From Megascapheus bottae (Eukaryota > Chordata > Mammalia > Rodentia > Geomyidae), in the NCBI GenBank assembly GCA_024803745.1, contig JANJXV010000099.1, positions 2,914,001-2,978,000 of the forward strand: a DNA stretch of 64,000 nucleotides, read 5' to 3'. The notes beneath the pieces were generated by a model. It did no database searches. It saw only the letters and a list, made by a program, of their open reading frames with translations, and was not told where the DNA came from. The first letter of the stretch is position 1. Every line of letters starts with the position of its first letter. The position numbers and the translations under genes are program-made. Shown in pieces: positions 46,782 to 59,283 of this stretch.

Positions 46782-47261
46782 TCAGTTTAGTAAAGAACCT
46801 TCATTTTCAATTTCGTTGAAGAGCTTGAGGAGTATTGGTGTGAGCTCTGCTTTGAAGACCTTATAGAATTCAGCTGTGAATCCATCTGGCCCTGGGCTCT
46901 TTTTAAGTGGAAGTTGTCTAATTTCCATTTCTATTTCAGAGCTTGAAATAGGCCTGTGGAGTTGGGTTAGCTCTTCTTGGTTCAGTGTGTGTATGTTAAC
47001 ATTGTCTAGGAATTCATCCATTTCTTCTAGATTCTCAAATTTGTTGGCGTAAAGGTTTGAGAAGTATTCCCTCATGATATTCTGGATCTTGGTAATTTCT
47101 GTCGTGATATTACCATTTTCATCTGCGATTTTGTTTATTTCGATATGCTCTCTTCTTTTTTTGGTAAGATTTGCTAAGGGCTTGTCAATTTTGTTAATTC
47201 TTTCAAGAACCAACTCCTTGTTTTGTTGATTCTTTCTATAGTTTTTTTTATTCCAAATCAT
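46782..47261 (-). pseudogene. L1 ORF2 inter-domain and start of RT in unit A
   Basis: A 159-codon frame: KPLANLTKKRREHIEINKI (Z-like region) to LPLKKSPGPDGFTAEFYKVF (RT block) and ENEGSLLN at TGA. The same nonsense codon is in units B and C. Confidence 0.85.
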
Positions 47262-47612
47262 TTAATTTCGCTTTGATTTTAATAATTTGCTTTCTCCTAA
47301 TGGGTTTAGGGTTGGTTTGTTGCTCTTTTTCCAGGAGGTTAAGGTGAGACATTAACTAGTTGGTTTGCCATTTTTCCAACTTGCTGTTGTAGGCACTCCA
47401 CGCTATAAATTTTCCTCTGAGTACTGCCTTTGTTGTGTCCCTAAGGAGTTGATATTTGTGTGCTCTTTATTGTTCAATTTCATAAACAGTTGGATATCTG
47501 TTCTGATTTCTTCGATTAACCATTGTTTTTGATTCAACAATGTGTTGTTCAGTCTCCATTAGTTACAGGGTTTTCGATCCAATTTGATGCCTTTATGGTC
47601 TGAGAGTGTGCA

Positions 47613-48282
47613 TTAAATGATTTCAGTGTTTCTGAATCTGTCCAGGTTTGTTTTATGGCCTAAGATGTGGTCTATTTTAGAAAATGTTCCATGTGATGCT
47701 GAGGAAAACGTATATTGTGGTGTTACTGGGTGGAATATTCTGCAGATGTCTGTTAGATCTAGTTGGTCTATATAGTTGTTCAGTTCTAAGGTTTCTCTGT
47801 TGAGTTTTTGCCTTGTTGATCTGTCCATAGGTGAGAGTGGTGTGTTAAACTCACCAACAATCACTGTATTTCGATCTATGTATGGTTTCAGTGTAAGTAA
47901 AGTTTGCTTGATGAAGTTTGGAGCTCCGGGATTGGGTGTGTAAATATTTAGGATTGTTATGTCTTCCGGGAGGAAAGATCCCTTTAGTAGTATGTAGTAA
48001 CCTTCTTTGTCTTTTCTTACTAATTTTAGTTTGAAGTCTATTGTATCTGATATGAGGATGGCAACTCTAGCCTGTTTATGGGGGCAGTTAGCTTGATAGA
48101 GTTTATTCCAACCTCTCACTTTCAAAAGATGATTGTTTTTGGGTAAGATGTGTCTCTTGAAGTCAGCAGAACGATGGCTCTTGCTTTTTGATCCAACTAG
48201 ACAACCTATGCCGTTTAATTGGAGAGTTAAGTCCATTGATATTGAGAGTTAGGATTGAGAGATATTTATTAGTTCCTACCAT
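47613..48282 (-). pseudogene. L1 ORF2 endonuclease part in unit A
   Basis: From MVGTNKYLSILTLNINGL (48,282) the frame is correct as far as WIKKQEPSFC, where TGA replaces a Cys codon just before LQETHLT (the catalytic Glu motif). After QETHLTQK two bases are missing, and the frame that follows (HLLKVRGWNKLYQANCPHKQ) is offset. The downstream part GEFNTPLSP, SKIDHILGHK is in the 47,613-48,236 frame. Endonuclease activity is lost. Confidence 0.85.
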
Positions 48283-48513
48283 TTTTAAAAGCTTTTAGTA
48301 GGGCCTGTGTCTTGACAGTTCTTGTGGTCCTTAGATGGTATGCTGTTTAGGTGCCATTTCTTTCCCTATATTGCATTTATTTTGGTTTTCTATGTATAGA
48401 GCATCTTTGAGAATTCTCTGTAGTGTTGGTTTTGTTTCGACATACTATTGCAGCTTTTCCCTGGAATGGAATGTTTTTATTTTTCCCTCAGTTATGAATG
48501 AGAGCTTAGCTGG

Positions 48514-49518
48514 CTACAGTATTCTTGGTTGGTAGTTATTTGATATAATGGCATGACATATATGCTTCCAGTCACTTCGTGCTTGCATGGTCTCTGCTGA
48601 GAAATCTGGGGTTATTCTGATTGGTTTGCCTTTGTAGGTTACTGATCCCTTTTCCCTGGCTGCCTTTAGGATCTTTCCTTTCGTTTCTATTGATCCAGTT
48701 CGGATCACAATGTGGCGGTGGGATGTTCTTTTCTGGTCAGGTCTGTTTGGGGTTCTAAAAGCTTCTCGTATCTGGATGGGCCTGCCCTTCTGGATATTTG
48801 GGAAATTCTCTGAGATGATTCCCTGAAGTATAATTCCAATACCATTGACCTCTTTCTCCATGCCCTGCTCAATACCAACTAGCCTTAAATTAGGCTTCCT
48901 AATTGTATCTTGGACCTCCTGAAGCGCTCTCTCATATTTCCTAGATTTGGATTGACTCATTTTCTGTTCTTTCTCTATAATACCTAAATTATCTTCAGCC
49001 ACGGAAATTCTCTCCTCTGCAATGTCTAACCTGCTATCAAAGCTATCTACTTTATTTTTCATCTCCCTTGCTTCTAATTGCTCACTTTTGATGCCTTGCA
49101 TCCCTTGTTTTAGATCATGTATGGATTTCTTTATCTCCTTGATTTCCTTTTGAGTGGTTAGCTCAGTAGCTTTATTTTCTTTGGACATTTGCTGGAGTTT
49201 GGTCACGTTTTTATTTGTGGATTCTTTGAATTCATCCATCTTTCTTTGAAAAACCTTTATTATGGCCTCCTTTATGGCTTCTTCTTTTTCACTTATCACC
49301 TTGTTTTTGCTTTCCTCTTGTTCAGGTATGGCTTCCTCCATTATCTCTTTCTTTATATTTTCACATTTTTCATTAATGATGTTTATCAATTGCATTTGTG
49401 TAGCAATTGGAAGACTCTCCTCTAGGTTTGCCAGTGACTGTTCCATTGTCTGTTTACATTGGGTGGGGGATGTTGTTTCTTGATTTGACATTTTTCTTGA
49501 GTTTCTTGTTCTGCCCAT
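48514..49518 (-). pseudogene. L1 ORF1 in unit A (334 codons, early stop)
   Basis: ORF1 protein is an RNA-binding chaperone that forms trimers on L1 RNA. The frame starts MGRTRNSRKMSNQETTSPTQ. It has a long Glu/Lys/Gln-rich coiled-coil region (about residues 45-190), then the RNA-recognition and C-terminal domain (RKPNLRLVGIE, SETFP-like SENFPNIQKGR, RTPNRPDQKRTSHRHIVIR, ARSDWKHI). It ends ...NNYQPRIL at TAG. Beyond the TAG the same frame continues PAKLSFITEGKIKTFHSREK, so the usual C-terminus is cut off. The same TAG is in every L1 copy in this window that covers the site. Confidence 0.85.
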
Positions 49519-49577
49519 TTGAAAATGGGAGCAAGATTACTACTAAATACGATTATAGTTTTTCAGATATAACCAAC

Positions 49578-50068
49578 CTAGACCTCTGTCGCTGGCAGAC
49601 ACTAGATGTTCACAAGTTTTGATTGGTATTATCACTCTTTCTTTTTGTGCACTTACAGACGAGCCTAATACAACCACTGAAATGCGATTTATACCCAAAA
49701 CAATAAGCCTCTCAATCCAATCTTTATTGTCTTTAAGTCCCTCTGAGCCTAGAGAATAATTAACCACCTACATATACAATATTGCTCAACAGCCATCAAG
49801 TGCAGTATAAGGGTTGAAAGACGAGCAGAGGTCCAGAGATAGAAAAAAAGAATGAGAGAGGTCAGGGCAGGTGCAAGAGGATTAACGTAGGAGTGTAAGA
49901 ATATTGTAGTAATGAAGAAAAGTTATAGCATAAGGATAACTGACATAAGTTGGTAAGTAGGTAGCATATTTGAGTACAAAGTTTGGAAAGTATTAGAATA
50001 AAACTTATGTGTTGCTGCACGACTAGCTCTTAGCCCAACCAGTGGCCTCACAGTGGACCATGGGATGG
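49578..50068. other. L1 5' leader or flank in the array, unassigned
   Basis: This lies between the L1 5' boundary shared with the 13.6-15.2 kb fragment and the RalGDS-like segment. It has no match elsewhere in the window except the other units (56,988-57,488) and 42,517-42,673. It may be the L1 5' UTR or single-copy flank captured into the array. The minus frame at 49,543-49,767 (conserved in unit B) is not recognised. Confidence 0.5.
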
Positions 50069-51447
50069 ATCTGTTTTTCTTGTCTACGTTGAGGGAAAGG
50101 GGTATTTCACAAGATGCAGAAGCGAAGATTTCAGAAGCAAATGCTGTGAGTGAATTAGCTCGTAAAAAGCATTTTTATTTTCTTTTATCTTTCTGCCAGT
50201 CTTGGGGCTTGAATTCAGGGCCTGAGCACTGTCCTCGGGTTTTCTCAAGTCTAGCCCTCTGCCACTTGAGCCACAGTGCCACATCTAGATTTTCTATATA
50301 TGTGGTACTGAGCAATCAAACCCAGATCTTCATGGATGCTAGGCAAGCACTCTACCACTATGCCAAACTCTCAACCCTGACATAGTAATTATAAAGTCAT
50401 CATCATCATCATCATCATCATCATATCCAAATATCCTTTCTCCTACAATGAATGAACACTTAACTGTGTCTAATGCTTTTTTTTTAATTTCACTAATTCT
50501 TCTGTGTTTTTCCCTCTTGCATTTTTTACACATGACAGCAAAGCTAATCATCAGGAAAAAATTGATTAGGATACAGAAACCTAATAATATCCTAGTAGAT
50601 TGACGTCAAAAATGTGTGCAAGATGCCCTGTGTGTTTGACCTAGTGGTAGAGTCCTTGGCTACCAAGCAGTAAGCCTCAGGTTTGATTCCTCATTACCAC
50701 ATACATAGAAAACGCTGCAAGTGGTGCTGTGGCTCGGTGGGACAGCTAAAGCCTAAAGAAAGCCCAAGAACAATGTTCACACTCTGAGGTCAAGTCCCAA
50801 GACTAGCAAAAACAAAAAAAATTCGACAAGGGGCAAAATGCAGGCAGAGAAGGCACTGTGAAGCAAATGTTTTGTAAAGGATGAGGGCAATATTGACCCT
50901 TAAGTTTGGATCTTACCTAAGAAAGTCTCCTTGAGCCTGAGACCAGACTGGTATTTGGGCCTAGTGGAAGACATTGGGATTGGACAAATAAGGTGTGCTG
51001 TTTACTACATCCACATGTATATTGTGAGATTGGAGGAGAGATTCAGCCTCCAGTATGTCTTTGGTGAGGTTTTTTGTGAGCAAGGATCTTTGGTCATTGG
51101 GCCCTGAAAGGTGACCCTGCCTCCCTCACAATGGAACAGAATATGGAACCCTGGTAACCATGCCACTGTAACTAACAACCAGCTCAAGCCAGCTCACTTG
51201 GCGTTTGGCTCAGGAGGAAGAAAGATGTTGCTGTGCTGTCGCCAAAGTTCAGGAAATTCGAGTCTCAGGCATGGAAGTTGTGGATGTCTTACTCGAAGAT
51301 GTACATGCTAGATCATTGCCACGCCACAAATCCAGTATAACAGAACTTTCTCTAAGAAGATGGCCAGGAAAATCCAGGGCAACCAGATGAGGTAAATTTC
51401 TAAGAAGAAATGTATTTGACCCCATCATCCTCCCCACACACTACAAC
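50069..51447 (+). repeat. RalGDS-like 5' segment in unit B
   Basis: Same content as in unit A. SINEs lie at 50,194-50,380 (minus) and 50,624-50,810 (plus). The short frame is at 51,205-51,390. Confidence 0.88.
50397..50423. repeat. (TCA)9 in unit B
   Basis: Nine repeats. The poly-Asp minus frame here is an artefact. Confidence 0.97.
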
Positions 51448-51850
51448 TTTTTTTTTCCATTTTTTATTGTAATTAGTAAAAGGGTTAGATGATATTTGCC
51501 AGATAGAAAGTGCATTAATTCACATACATTGATACCCTTTCACATGTCTTGGTACCCATTTCCCTCCAACCCCACACCCCCCACCCGTCTTGGTTTTCCC
51601 CCCTTCCCTATCAAATTTCAAATATCCAAATACAAATAAATTCAATATATCAGATAACAAAGTGAGATACTATACCAATATGGGATAACCAAGGGACAGC
51701 AGACGAGATGAGAGACAACATAGTACATTAAGGACAACAATCATTCATTATATGGCTTTTGTGTCAATATCCTGGAGGTCCTTTCAATTAGCTTCACATT
51801 ATATGGCCTTTTGCTCTATTGACAATCTCTGCTAGTAGAGCCCAAGGTTT

Positions 51851-53914
51851 CTACTGATTATGACGAATGAGGGAAACCACTGAGCCTAAGTTCCTTTGAG
51901 TCTGGCTTACTTCACTTAATATGATTTGTTCTAAGTCTTTCCATTTCCTAACAAATGGGGCGATGTCATTCTTTCTGACAGCAGCATAGAATTCCATTGT
52001 GTACAAATACCACAACTTTTTGATCCACTCATCAACTGAGGGACATCTGGGTTGGTTCCATATCTTTGCTATGGTGAATAGTGCTGCAATGAACATTGTT
52101 GTGCTAGTGGGTTTAGTATGCCCTTGTTTCTGGATTGTTGGGTAAATGCCAAGTACTGGAATTGCTGGGTCATAGGGGAGTTCTATTTTTTGCCTTTTGA
52201 GGCACTGCCGCACTGCTTTCCATAGTGGTTGAACGAGTTTGCACTCCCACCAACAGTGTAGTAGTGATCCCTCCTGAACACATCCCCTCCAGCATCTGTT
52301 GTCATTCGTTTTCCTGATCCTGGCCATTCTAACTGGAGTTAGGTGGAATCTTAGACTTGTTTTGATTTGCATTTCTTTTACGACCAGAGATGTTGAGCAT
52401 TTCTTCATGTGTCTATAGGCCATTTTTGTTTCTTCTTCAGAGAAGACTCTCTTTAAGTCTTTGGCCCATTTTGTAATGGGATGGGTGTTACTTTGGAGGT
52501 TAGTTTTGGAGTGATTCAATTTTTTGAGTTGTTGATATATTTTATATATAAGGCCTTGGTCCGTTGTTTGGGTGGTGAAGATCTTCTCCCACTCTGTAGG
52601 CTTCCTGATTAGTTTACTAGCTATATCCGTTGCCATACAAAAGCTCTGCAGTTTAATGCAGTCCCACTTATCCAGCCTTTCTCTGATTTGTTGTGATTCT
52701 TGGTCCTTATTAAGAAAGTTTCGACCTGTGCCAAGGAGGCCTAGTGTATCTCCTATTCCTTCCTGTACAGTTTTCAGTGTGTCAGCTTTTACCTCCAGGT
52801 CTTTGATCCATTTGGAGTTAATTCTAGTGCAAGGTGACAAAGAAGGATCCAACTTTAGTTTTCTGCAGGTGTTTAACCAGTTCTGCCAGCACAACTTGTT
52901 GAAGAGGCTATCTTTCTGCCATTCTATTTTTTTGGCTCCCTGGTCAAAGATTAGGTGGCCATAGGTCTGTGGTTTAATATCTGGGTCCGCAGTTCTACTC
53001 CATTGGACTGCAGGCCTGTTCTTGTGCAAGTACCAAGCTGTTTTGAGAATTATAGCTCTGTAATAGAGCCTTAAGTTTGGAATTGAATTTCCTCCAGCGC
53101 TGTTCTTTCTGCTAAGAAGTGTTTTTGCTATACGGGGTCTTTTATTATTCCATATGAAATTTTGAATTGCCTCTTCTATGTCTTTAAAGAATGACATTGG
53201 GATGTTGATGTGTATTACATTGAATTTGAAGATAGCCCTTGGCAAGATTGTCATTTTCACAATGTTGATTCTTCCAATCCAGGAGCATGGGAGGTTTTTC
53301 CATTTCCTTAGTTCTGCTTTAATTTCCTTTTTTAGGGTTTTAAAGTTTTCATCTAAATGGTCCTTTACATTCTTAGTTAAGCTAATTGCTAGGTACTTTA
53401 TTTTCTTTGAGGCTATTGTGAAAGGATTTTCTTTCCTGATTATTGCCTCGTTCCTCTCAGTGTTGGCGTAAAGTAAGGCAGTTGATTTGTGAGGGTTGAT
53501 TTTATGGCCTGCTACCCTTCCAAAGCTTTGAATTAACTCAAGGAGCTTGGGAGTAGAGTCTATAGGATTCTTTAAATACAGAATCATGTCATCGGCAAAG
53601 AGGGATAGTTTTATTTCCTCTTTCCCTACTTGGATCCCCTTTATGCTTGCTTCTTGCCTTATTGCACTGCCTAGGAATTCTAGTACTATGTTAAAAAGGA
53701 GTGGAGAGAGTGGGCATCCTTGTCTCGTTCCTGATTTTAGAGGGAATGGCTTTAGATCTTCACGATTAAGTATAGTACTAGCAGTGGGTTTCTCATACAC
53801 AGCCTTTATTACATTGAGAAATGTTCCATGGATTCCTAGTTTCTCCACATCTTTTAACATAAAGGGGTTTTGGATCTTGTCAAATGCCTTTTCCGCCTCT
53901 ATTGAGACAATCAT
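51851..53914 (-). pseudogene. L1 ORF2 RT and C-terminal part in unit B (687 codons)
   Basis: Nearly identical to the unit A frame. Shared A/B variants include KENPFTIASKK, NVKDHLDENF, FKFNVIHINIPMS and SAGGNSIPNL. FADD is intact. Confidence 0.9.
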
Positions 53915-54170
53915 GTGATTTTATCCCTGCTCCTGTTGATGTGTTGAATTATATTAATTGATTTGTGTATGTTGAACCAGCTTTGCCTCCCTGTGATGAA
54001 TCCAGTTTGATCATAGTGTATATTTTTTTTGATGAGTTGTTGTAGACGGTTGGCCAGTATTTTGTTGAGAAGTTTTGCATCGAGGTTCATCAAGAAATGG
54101 GTCTATAGATCTCTTTCTTTGATGAATCTCTGTCTGGTTTGGGGATGAGGGATATGCTGGCTTCACAGAA

Positions 54171-54602
54171 TCAGTTTAGTAAAGAACCTTCATTTTCAAT
54201 TTCGTTGAAGAGCTTGAGGAGTATTGGTGTGAGCTCTGCTTTGAAGACCTTATAGAATTCAGCTGTGAATCCATCTGGCCCTGGGCTCTTTTTAAGTGGA
54301 AGTTGTCTAATTTCCATTTCTATTTCAGAGCTTGAAATAGGCCTGTGGAGTTGGGTTAGCTCTTCTTGGTTCAGTGTGTGTATGTTAACATTGTCTAGGA
54401 ATTCATCCATTTCTTCTAGATTCTCAAATTTGTTGGCGTAAAGGTTTGAGAAGTATTCCCTCATGATATTCTGGATCTTGGTAATTTCTGTCGTGATATT
54501 ACCATTTTCATCTGCGATTTTGTTTATTTCGATATGCTCTCTTCTTTTTTTGGTAAGATTTGCTAAGGGCTTGTCAATTTTGTTAATTCTTTCAAGAACC
54601 AA
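54171..54602 (-). pseudogene. L1 ORF2 inter-domain/RT start in unit B
   Basis: A 143-codon equivalent of 46,782-47,261, with the same closing TGA. Confidence 0.85.
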
Positions 54603-54790
54603 CTCCTTGTTTTGTTGATTCTTTCTATAGATTTTTTATTCCAAATCATTTAATTCTGCTTTGATTTTAATAATTTGCTTTCTCCTAATGGGTTTAGGGT
54701 TGGTTTGTTGCTCTTTTTCCAGGAGGTTAAGGTGAGACATTAACTAGTTGGTTTGCCATTTTTCCAACTTGCTGTTGTAGGCACTCCACG

Positions 54791-55692
54791 CTATAAATTT
54801 TCCTCTGAGTACTGCCTTTGTTGTGTCCCTAAGGAGTTGATATTTGTGTGCTCCTTAGTGTTAAATTTCATAAACAGTTGGATATCTGTTCTGATCTCTT
54901 CGATTACCCATTGTTTTTGATTCAACAATGTGTGGTTCAGTCTCCATGAGTTACAGGGTTTTCTTTGGTGGAGATGTGTGTTCAGCTCCAATTTGATGCC
55001 TTTATGGTCTGAGAGTGTGCATGGAATAATTTCAGTGTTTCTGAATCTGTCCAGGTTTGCTTTATGGCCTAAGATGTGGTCTATTTTGGAAAATGTTCCA
55101 TGTGCTGCTGAGAAAAACGTATATTGTGGTGTTACTGGGTGGAATATTCTGCAGATGTCTGTTAGATCTAGTTGGTCTATATAGTTGTTCAGTTCTAAGG
55201 TTTCTCTGTTGAGTTTTTGCCTTGTTGATCTGTCCATAGGTGAGAGTGGTGTGTTAAACTCACCAACAATCACTGTATTTCGATCTATGTATGGTTTCAG
55301 TGTAAGTAAAGTTTGCTTGATGAAGTTTGGAGCTCCGGGATTGGGTGTGTAAATATTTAGGATTGTTATGTCTTCCAGGAGGAAAGATCCCTTTAGTAGT
55401 ATGTAGTAACCTTCTTTGTCTTTTCTTACTAATTTTAGTTTGAAGTCTATTGTATTTGATATGAGGATGGCAACTCTAGCCTGTTTATGGGGGGCAGTTA
55501 GCTTGATAGAGTTTATTCCAACCTCTCACTTTCAAAAGATGATTGTTTTTGGGTAAGATGTGTCTCTTGAAGTCAGCAGAACGATGGCTCTTGCTTTTTG
55601 ATCCAACTAGACAACCTATGCCGTTTAATTGGAGAGTTAAGTCCATTGATATTGAGAGTTAGGATTGAGAGATATTTATTAGTTCCTACCAT
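54791..55692 (-). pseudogene. L1 ORF2 endonuclease part in unit B
   Basis: From the start codon at 55,692 it meets the TGA before QETHL, the slip after it and the extra G. The rest (VGEFNTPLSPMDRS, FSKIDHILGHKANLDRF, SDHKGIKLEL) is open to 54,791. The histidine of SDHKG, part of the catalytic site in active elements, is present. Confidence 0.85.
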
Positions 55693-55923
55693 TTTTAAAA
55701 GCTTTTAGTAGGGCCTGTGTCTTGACAGTTCTTGTGGTCCTTAGATGGTATGCTGTTTAGGTGCCATTTCTTTCCCTATATTGCATTTATTTTGGTTTTC
55801 TATGTATAGAGCATCTTTGAGAATTCTCTGTAGTGTTGGTTTTGTTTCGACATATTGTTGCAGCTTTTCCCTGGAATGGAATGTTTTTATTTTTCCCTCA
55901 GTTATGAATGAGAGCTTAGCTGG

Positions 55924-56928
55924 CTACAGTATTCTTGGCTGGTAGTTATTTGATATAAGGGCATGACATATATGCTTCCAGTCACTTAGTGCTTGCATGG
56001 TCTCTGCTGAGAAATCTGGGGTTATTCTGATTGGTTTGCCTTTGTAGGTTACTGATCCCTTTTCCCTGGCTGCCTTTAGGATCTTTCCTTTCGTTTCTAT
56101 TGATCCAGTTCGGATCACAATGTGGCGGTGGGATGTTCTTTTCTGGTCAGGTCTGTTTGGGGTTCTAAAAGCTTCTCGTATCTGGATGGGCCTGCCCTTC
56201 TGGATATTTGGGAAATTCTCTGAGATGATTCCCTGAAGTATATTTCCAATACCATTGACCTCTTTCTCCACGCCCTCCTCAGTATCAACTAGCCTTAAAT
56301 TAGGCTTCCTAATTGTATCTTGGACCTCCTGAAGCGCTCTCTCATATTTCCTAGATTTGGATTGACTCATTTTCTGTTCTTTCTCTATAATACCTAAATT
56401 ATCTTCAGCCACGGAAATTCTCTCCTCTGCAATGTCTAACCTGCTATCAAAGCTATCTACTTTATTTTTCATCTCCCTTGCTTCTAATTGCTCACTTTTG
56501 ATGCCTTGCATCCCTTGTTTTAGATCATGTATGGATTTCTTTATCTCCTTGATTTCCTTTTGAGTGGTTAGCTCAGTAGCTTTATTTTCTTTGGACATTT
56601 GCTGGAGTTTGGTCACGTTTTTATTTGTGGATTCTATGAATTCATCCATCTTTCTTTGAAAAACCTTTATTATGGCCTCCTTTATGGCTTCTTCTTTTTC
56701 ACTTATCACCTTGTTTTTGCTTTCCTCTTGTTCAGGTATGGCTTCCTCCATTATCTCTTTCTTTATATTTTCACATTTTTCATTAATGATGTTTATCAAT
56801 TGCATTTGTGTAGCACTTGGAAGACTCTCCTCTAGGTTTGCCAGTGACTGTTCCATTGTCTGTTTACATTGGGTGGGGGATGTTGTTTCTTGATTTGACA
56901 TTTTTCTTGAGTTTCTTGTTCTGCCCAT
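55924..56928 (-). pseudogene. L1 ORF1 in unit B (334 codons, early stop)
   Basis: Same length and same terminal TAG as unit A. Differences such as LPSATQ, RLVDTEEGVEKEV and SAETMQALSDWKHI link it to unit C rather than A. Confidence 0.85.
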
Positions 56929-57488
56929 TTGAAAATGGGAGCAACATTACTACTGAATACGATTATAGTTTTTCAGATATAACCAACCTAGACCTCTGTA
57001 GCTGGCAGACACTAGATGTTCACAACTTTTGATTGGTATTATCACTCTTTCTTTTTGTGCACTTACAGACCAGCCTAATACAACCACTGATAAGCGATTT
57101 ATACCCAAAACAATAAGCCTCTCAATCCAATCTCTATTGTCTTTAAGTCCCTCTGAGCCTAGAGAATAATTAACCACCTACATATACGATATTGCTCAAC
57201 AGCCATCAAGTATAGATCCGTGCAGTATAAGGGTTGAAAGACGAGCAGAGGTCCAGAGATAGATAAAAAGAATGAGAGAGGTCAGGGCAGGTGCAAGAGG
57301 ATTAACGTAGGAGTGTAAGAATATTGTAGTAATGAAGAAAAGTTATAGCATAAGGATAACTGACATAAGTTGTTAAGTAGGTAGCATATTTGAGTACAAA
57401 GTTTGGAAAGTATTAGAATAAAACTTATGTGTTGCTGCACGACTAGCTCTTAGCCCAACCAGTGGCCTCACAGTGGACCATGGGATGG

Positions 57489-58864
57489 ATCTGTTTTTCT
57501 TGTCTACGTTGAGGGAAAGGGGTATTTCACAAGATGCAGAAGCGAAGATTTCAGAAGCAAATGCTGTGAGTGAATTAGCTCGTAAAAAGCATTTTTATTT
57601 TCTTTTATCTTTCTGCCAGTCTTGGGGCTTGAATTCAGGGCCTGAGCACTGTCCTCGGGTTTTCTCAAGTCTAGCCCTCTGCCACTTGAGCCACAGTGCC
57701 ACATCTAGATTTTCTATATATGTGGTACTGAGCAATCAAACCCAGATCTTCATGGATGCTAGGCAAGCACTCTACCACTATGCCAAACTCTCAACCCTGA
57801 CATAGTAATTATAAAGTCATCATCATCATCATCATCATATCCAAATATCCTTTCTCCTACAAAGAATGAACACTTAACTGTGTCTAATGCTTTTTTTTTA
57901 ATTTCACTAATTCTTCTGTGTTTTTCCCTCTTGCATTTTTTCCACATGACAGCAAAGCTAATCATCAGGAAAAAATTGATTAGGATACAGAAACCTAATA
58001 ATATCCTAGTAGATTGACGTCAAAAATATGTGCAAGATGCCCTGTGTGTTTGACCTAGTGGGAGAGTCCTTGGCTACCAAGCAGTAAGCCTCAGGTTTGA
58101 TTCCTCATTACCACATACATAGAAAACGCTGCAAGTGGTGCTGTGGCTCGGTGGGACAGCTAAAGCCTAAAGAAAGCCCAAGAACAATGTTCACACTCTG
58201 AGGTCAAGTCCCAAGACTAGCAAAAACAAAAAAAATTCGACAAGGGGCAAAATGCAGGAAGAGAAGGCACTGTGAAGCAAATGTTTTGTAAAGGATGAGG
58301 GCAATATTGACCCTTAAGTTTGGATCTTACCTAAGAAAGGCACCTTGAGCCTGAGACCAGACTGGTAGTTGGGCCTAGTGGAAGACATTGGGATTGGACA
58401 AATAAAGTGTGTTCCGTGTATACTACATCCACATGTATATTGTGAGATTGGAGGAGAGATTCAGCCTCCAGTATGTCTTTGGTGAGGTCTTTTGTGCTCA
58501 AGGATCTTTGGTCATTGGGCCCTGAAAGGTGACCCTGCCTCCCTCACAATGGAACAGAATATGGAACCCTGGTAACCAAGCCACTGTAACTGACAACCAG
58601 CTCAAGCCAGCTCACTTGGCCTGTGGCTCAGGAGGAAGAAATATGTTGCTGTGCTGTTGCCAAAGGTCAGGAAATTCGAGTTTCAGGCATGGAAGTTGTG
58701 GATGTCTTACTCGAAGATGTACATGCTAGATCATTGCCAAGCCACAAATCCAGTATAACAGAACTTTCTCTAAGAAGATGGCCAGGAAAATCCAGGGCAA
58801 CCAGATGAGGTAAATTTCTAAGAAGAAATGTATTTGACCCCATCATCCTCCCCACACACTACAA
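57489..58864 (+). repeat. RalGDS-like 5' segment in unit C
   Basis: Same content. SINEs lie at 57,614-57,800 (minus) and 58,044-58,230 (plus). The short frame at 58,623-58,808 reads MAQEEEICCCAVAKGQEIRV, keeping Gly like the unique-region copy where A and B have Val. Confidence 0.88.
57817..57837. repeat. (TCA)7 in unit C
   Basis: Seven repeats at the homologous site. Confidence 0.97.
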
Positions 58865-59283
58865 ATTTCTTTTTTTTCATTTTTTTATTTTAATTAGTAA
58901 AAGGGTTAGATGATATTTGCCAGATAGAAGGTGCATTAATTCACATACATTGATACCCTTTCACATGTCTTGGTACCCATTTCCCTCCAACCCCACACCC
59001 CCCACCCGTCTTGGTTTTCCCCCCTTCCCTATCAAATTTCAAATATCCCAATACAAATAAATTCAATATATCAGATAACAAAGTGAGATACTATACCAAT
59101 ATGGGATAACCAAGGGACAGCAAGCGAGATGAGAGACAACATAGTACATTAAGGACAACAATCATTCATTATATGGCTTTTGTGTCAATATCCTGGAGGT
59201 CCTTTCAATTAGCTTCACATTACATGGTCTTATATATGGCCTTTTGCTCTATTGACAATCTCTGCTAGTAGAGCCCAAGGTTT

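Larger units (their letters stand above)
44044..49577 (-). mobile_element. L1 in unit A, near full length, inactive
   Basis: Minus-strand order: short leader, ORF1 (49,518-48,514), ORF2 endonuclease (start 48,282), reverse transcriptase, C-terminal Cys/His region (ORF2 end 44,462), 3' UTR with a G-rich tract, and an A-tail (T-run at 44,047). ORF2 is broken by a TGA before the QETHL motif, a frame slip just after it, a deletion of about 26 bases near 47,575, a TGA after GSLLN (46,779-46,781), a one-base deletion before MNLDAK (about 46,702) and a one-base deletion before HMIVSI (about 46,525). It cannot move by itself. No target-site duplication is evident. Confidence 0.92.
42517..49910. repeat. 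Tandem array unit A (about 7.39 kb)
   Basis: Starts at 'aatgaagaaaagttatagca' and ends just before the same motif at 49,911. Order on the plus strand: L1 leader/flank, RalGDS-like 1.37-kb segment, then an L1 read from its 3' to its 5' end. Confidence 0.95.
51448..56987 (-). mobile_element. L1 in unit B, near full length, inactive
   Basis: Same organisation as in unit A. ORF2 carries the common TGA and one-base deletions. It also has the MNLDAK-site deletion shared with A and a one-base G insertion near 55,495 (six G against five) shared with C. The 47,575-type deletion is absent, so the frame 54,791-55,273 keeps CTLSDHKGIKLELNTHLH. Confidence 0.92.
49911..57330. repeat. Tandem array unit B (about 7.42 kb)
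   Basis: A direct repeat of unit A with the same internal order, delimited by the same start motif at 49,911 and 57,331. Confidence 0.95.

Noticed and set aside
50339..50551. Poly-Asp protein in unit B (and 57,759-57,965)
   Set aside because: It is the translation of a TCA microsatellite, and its length varies between units.
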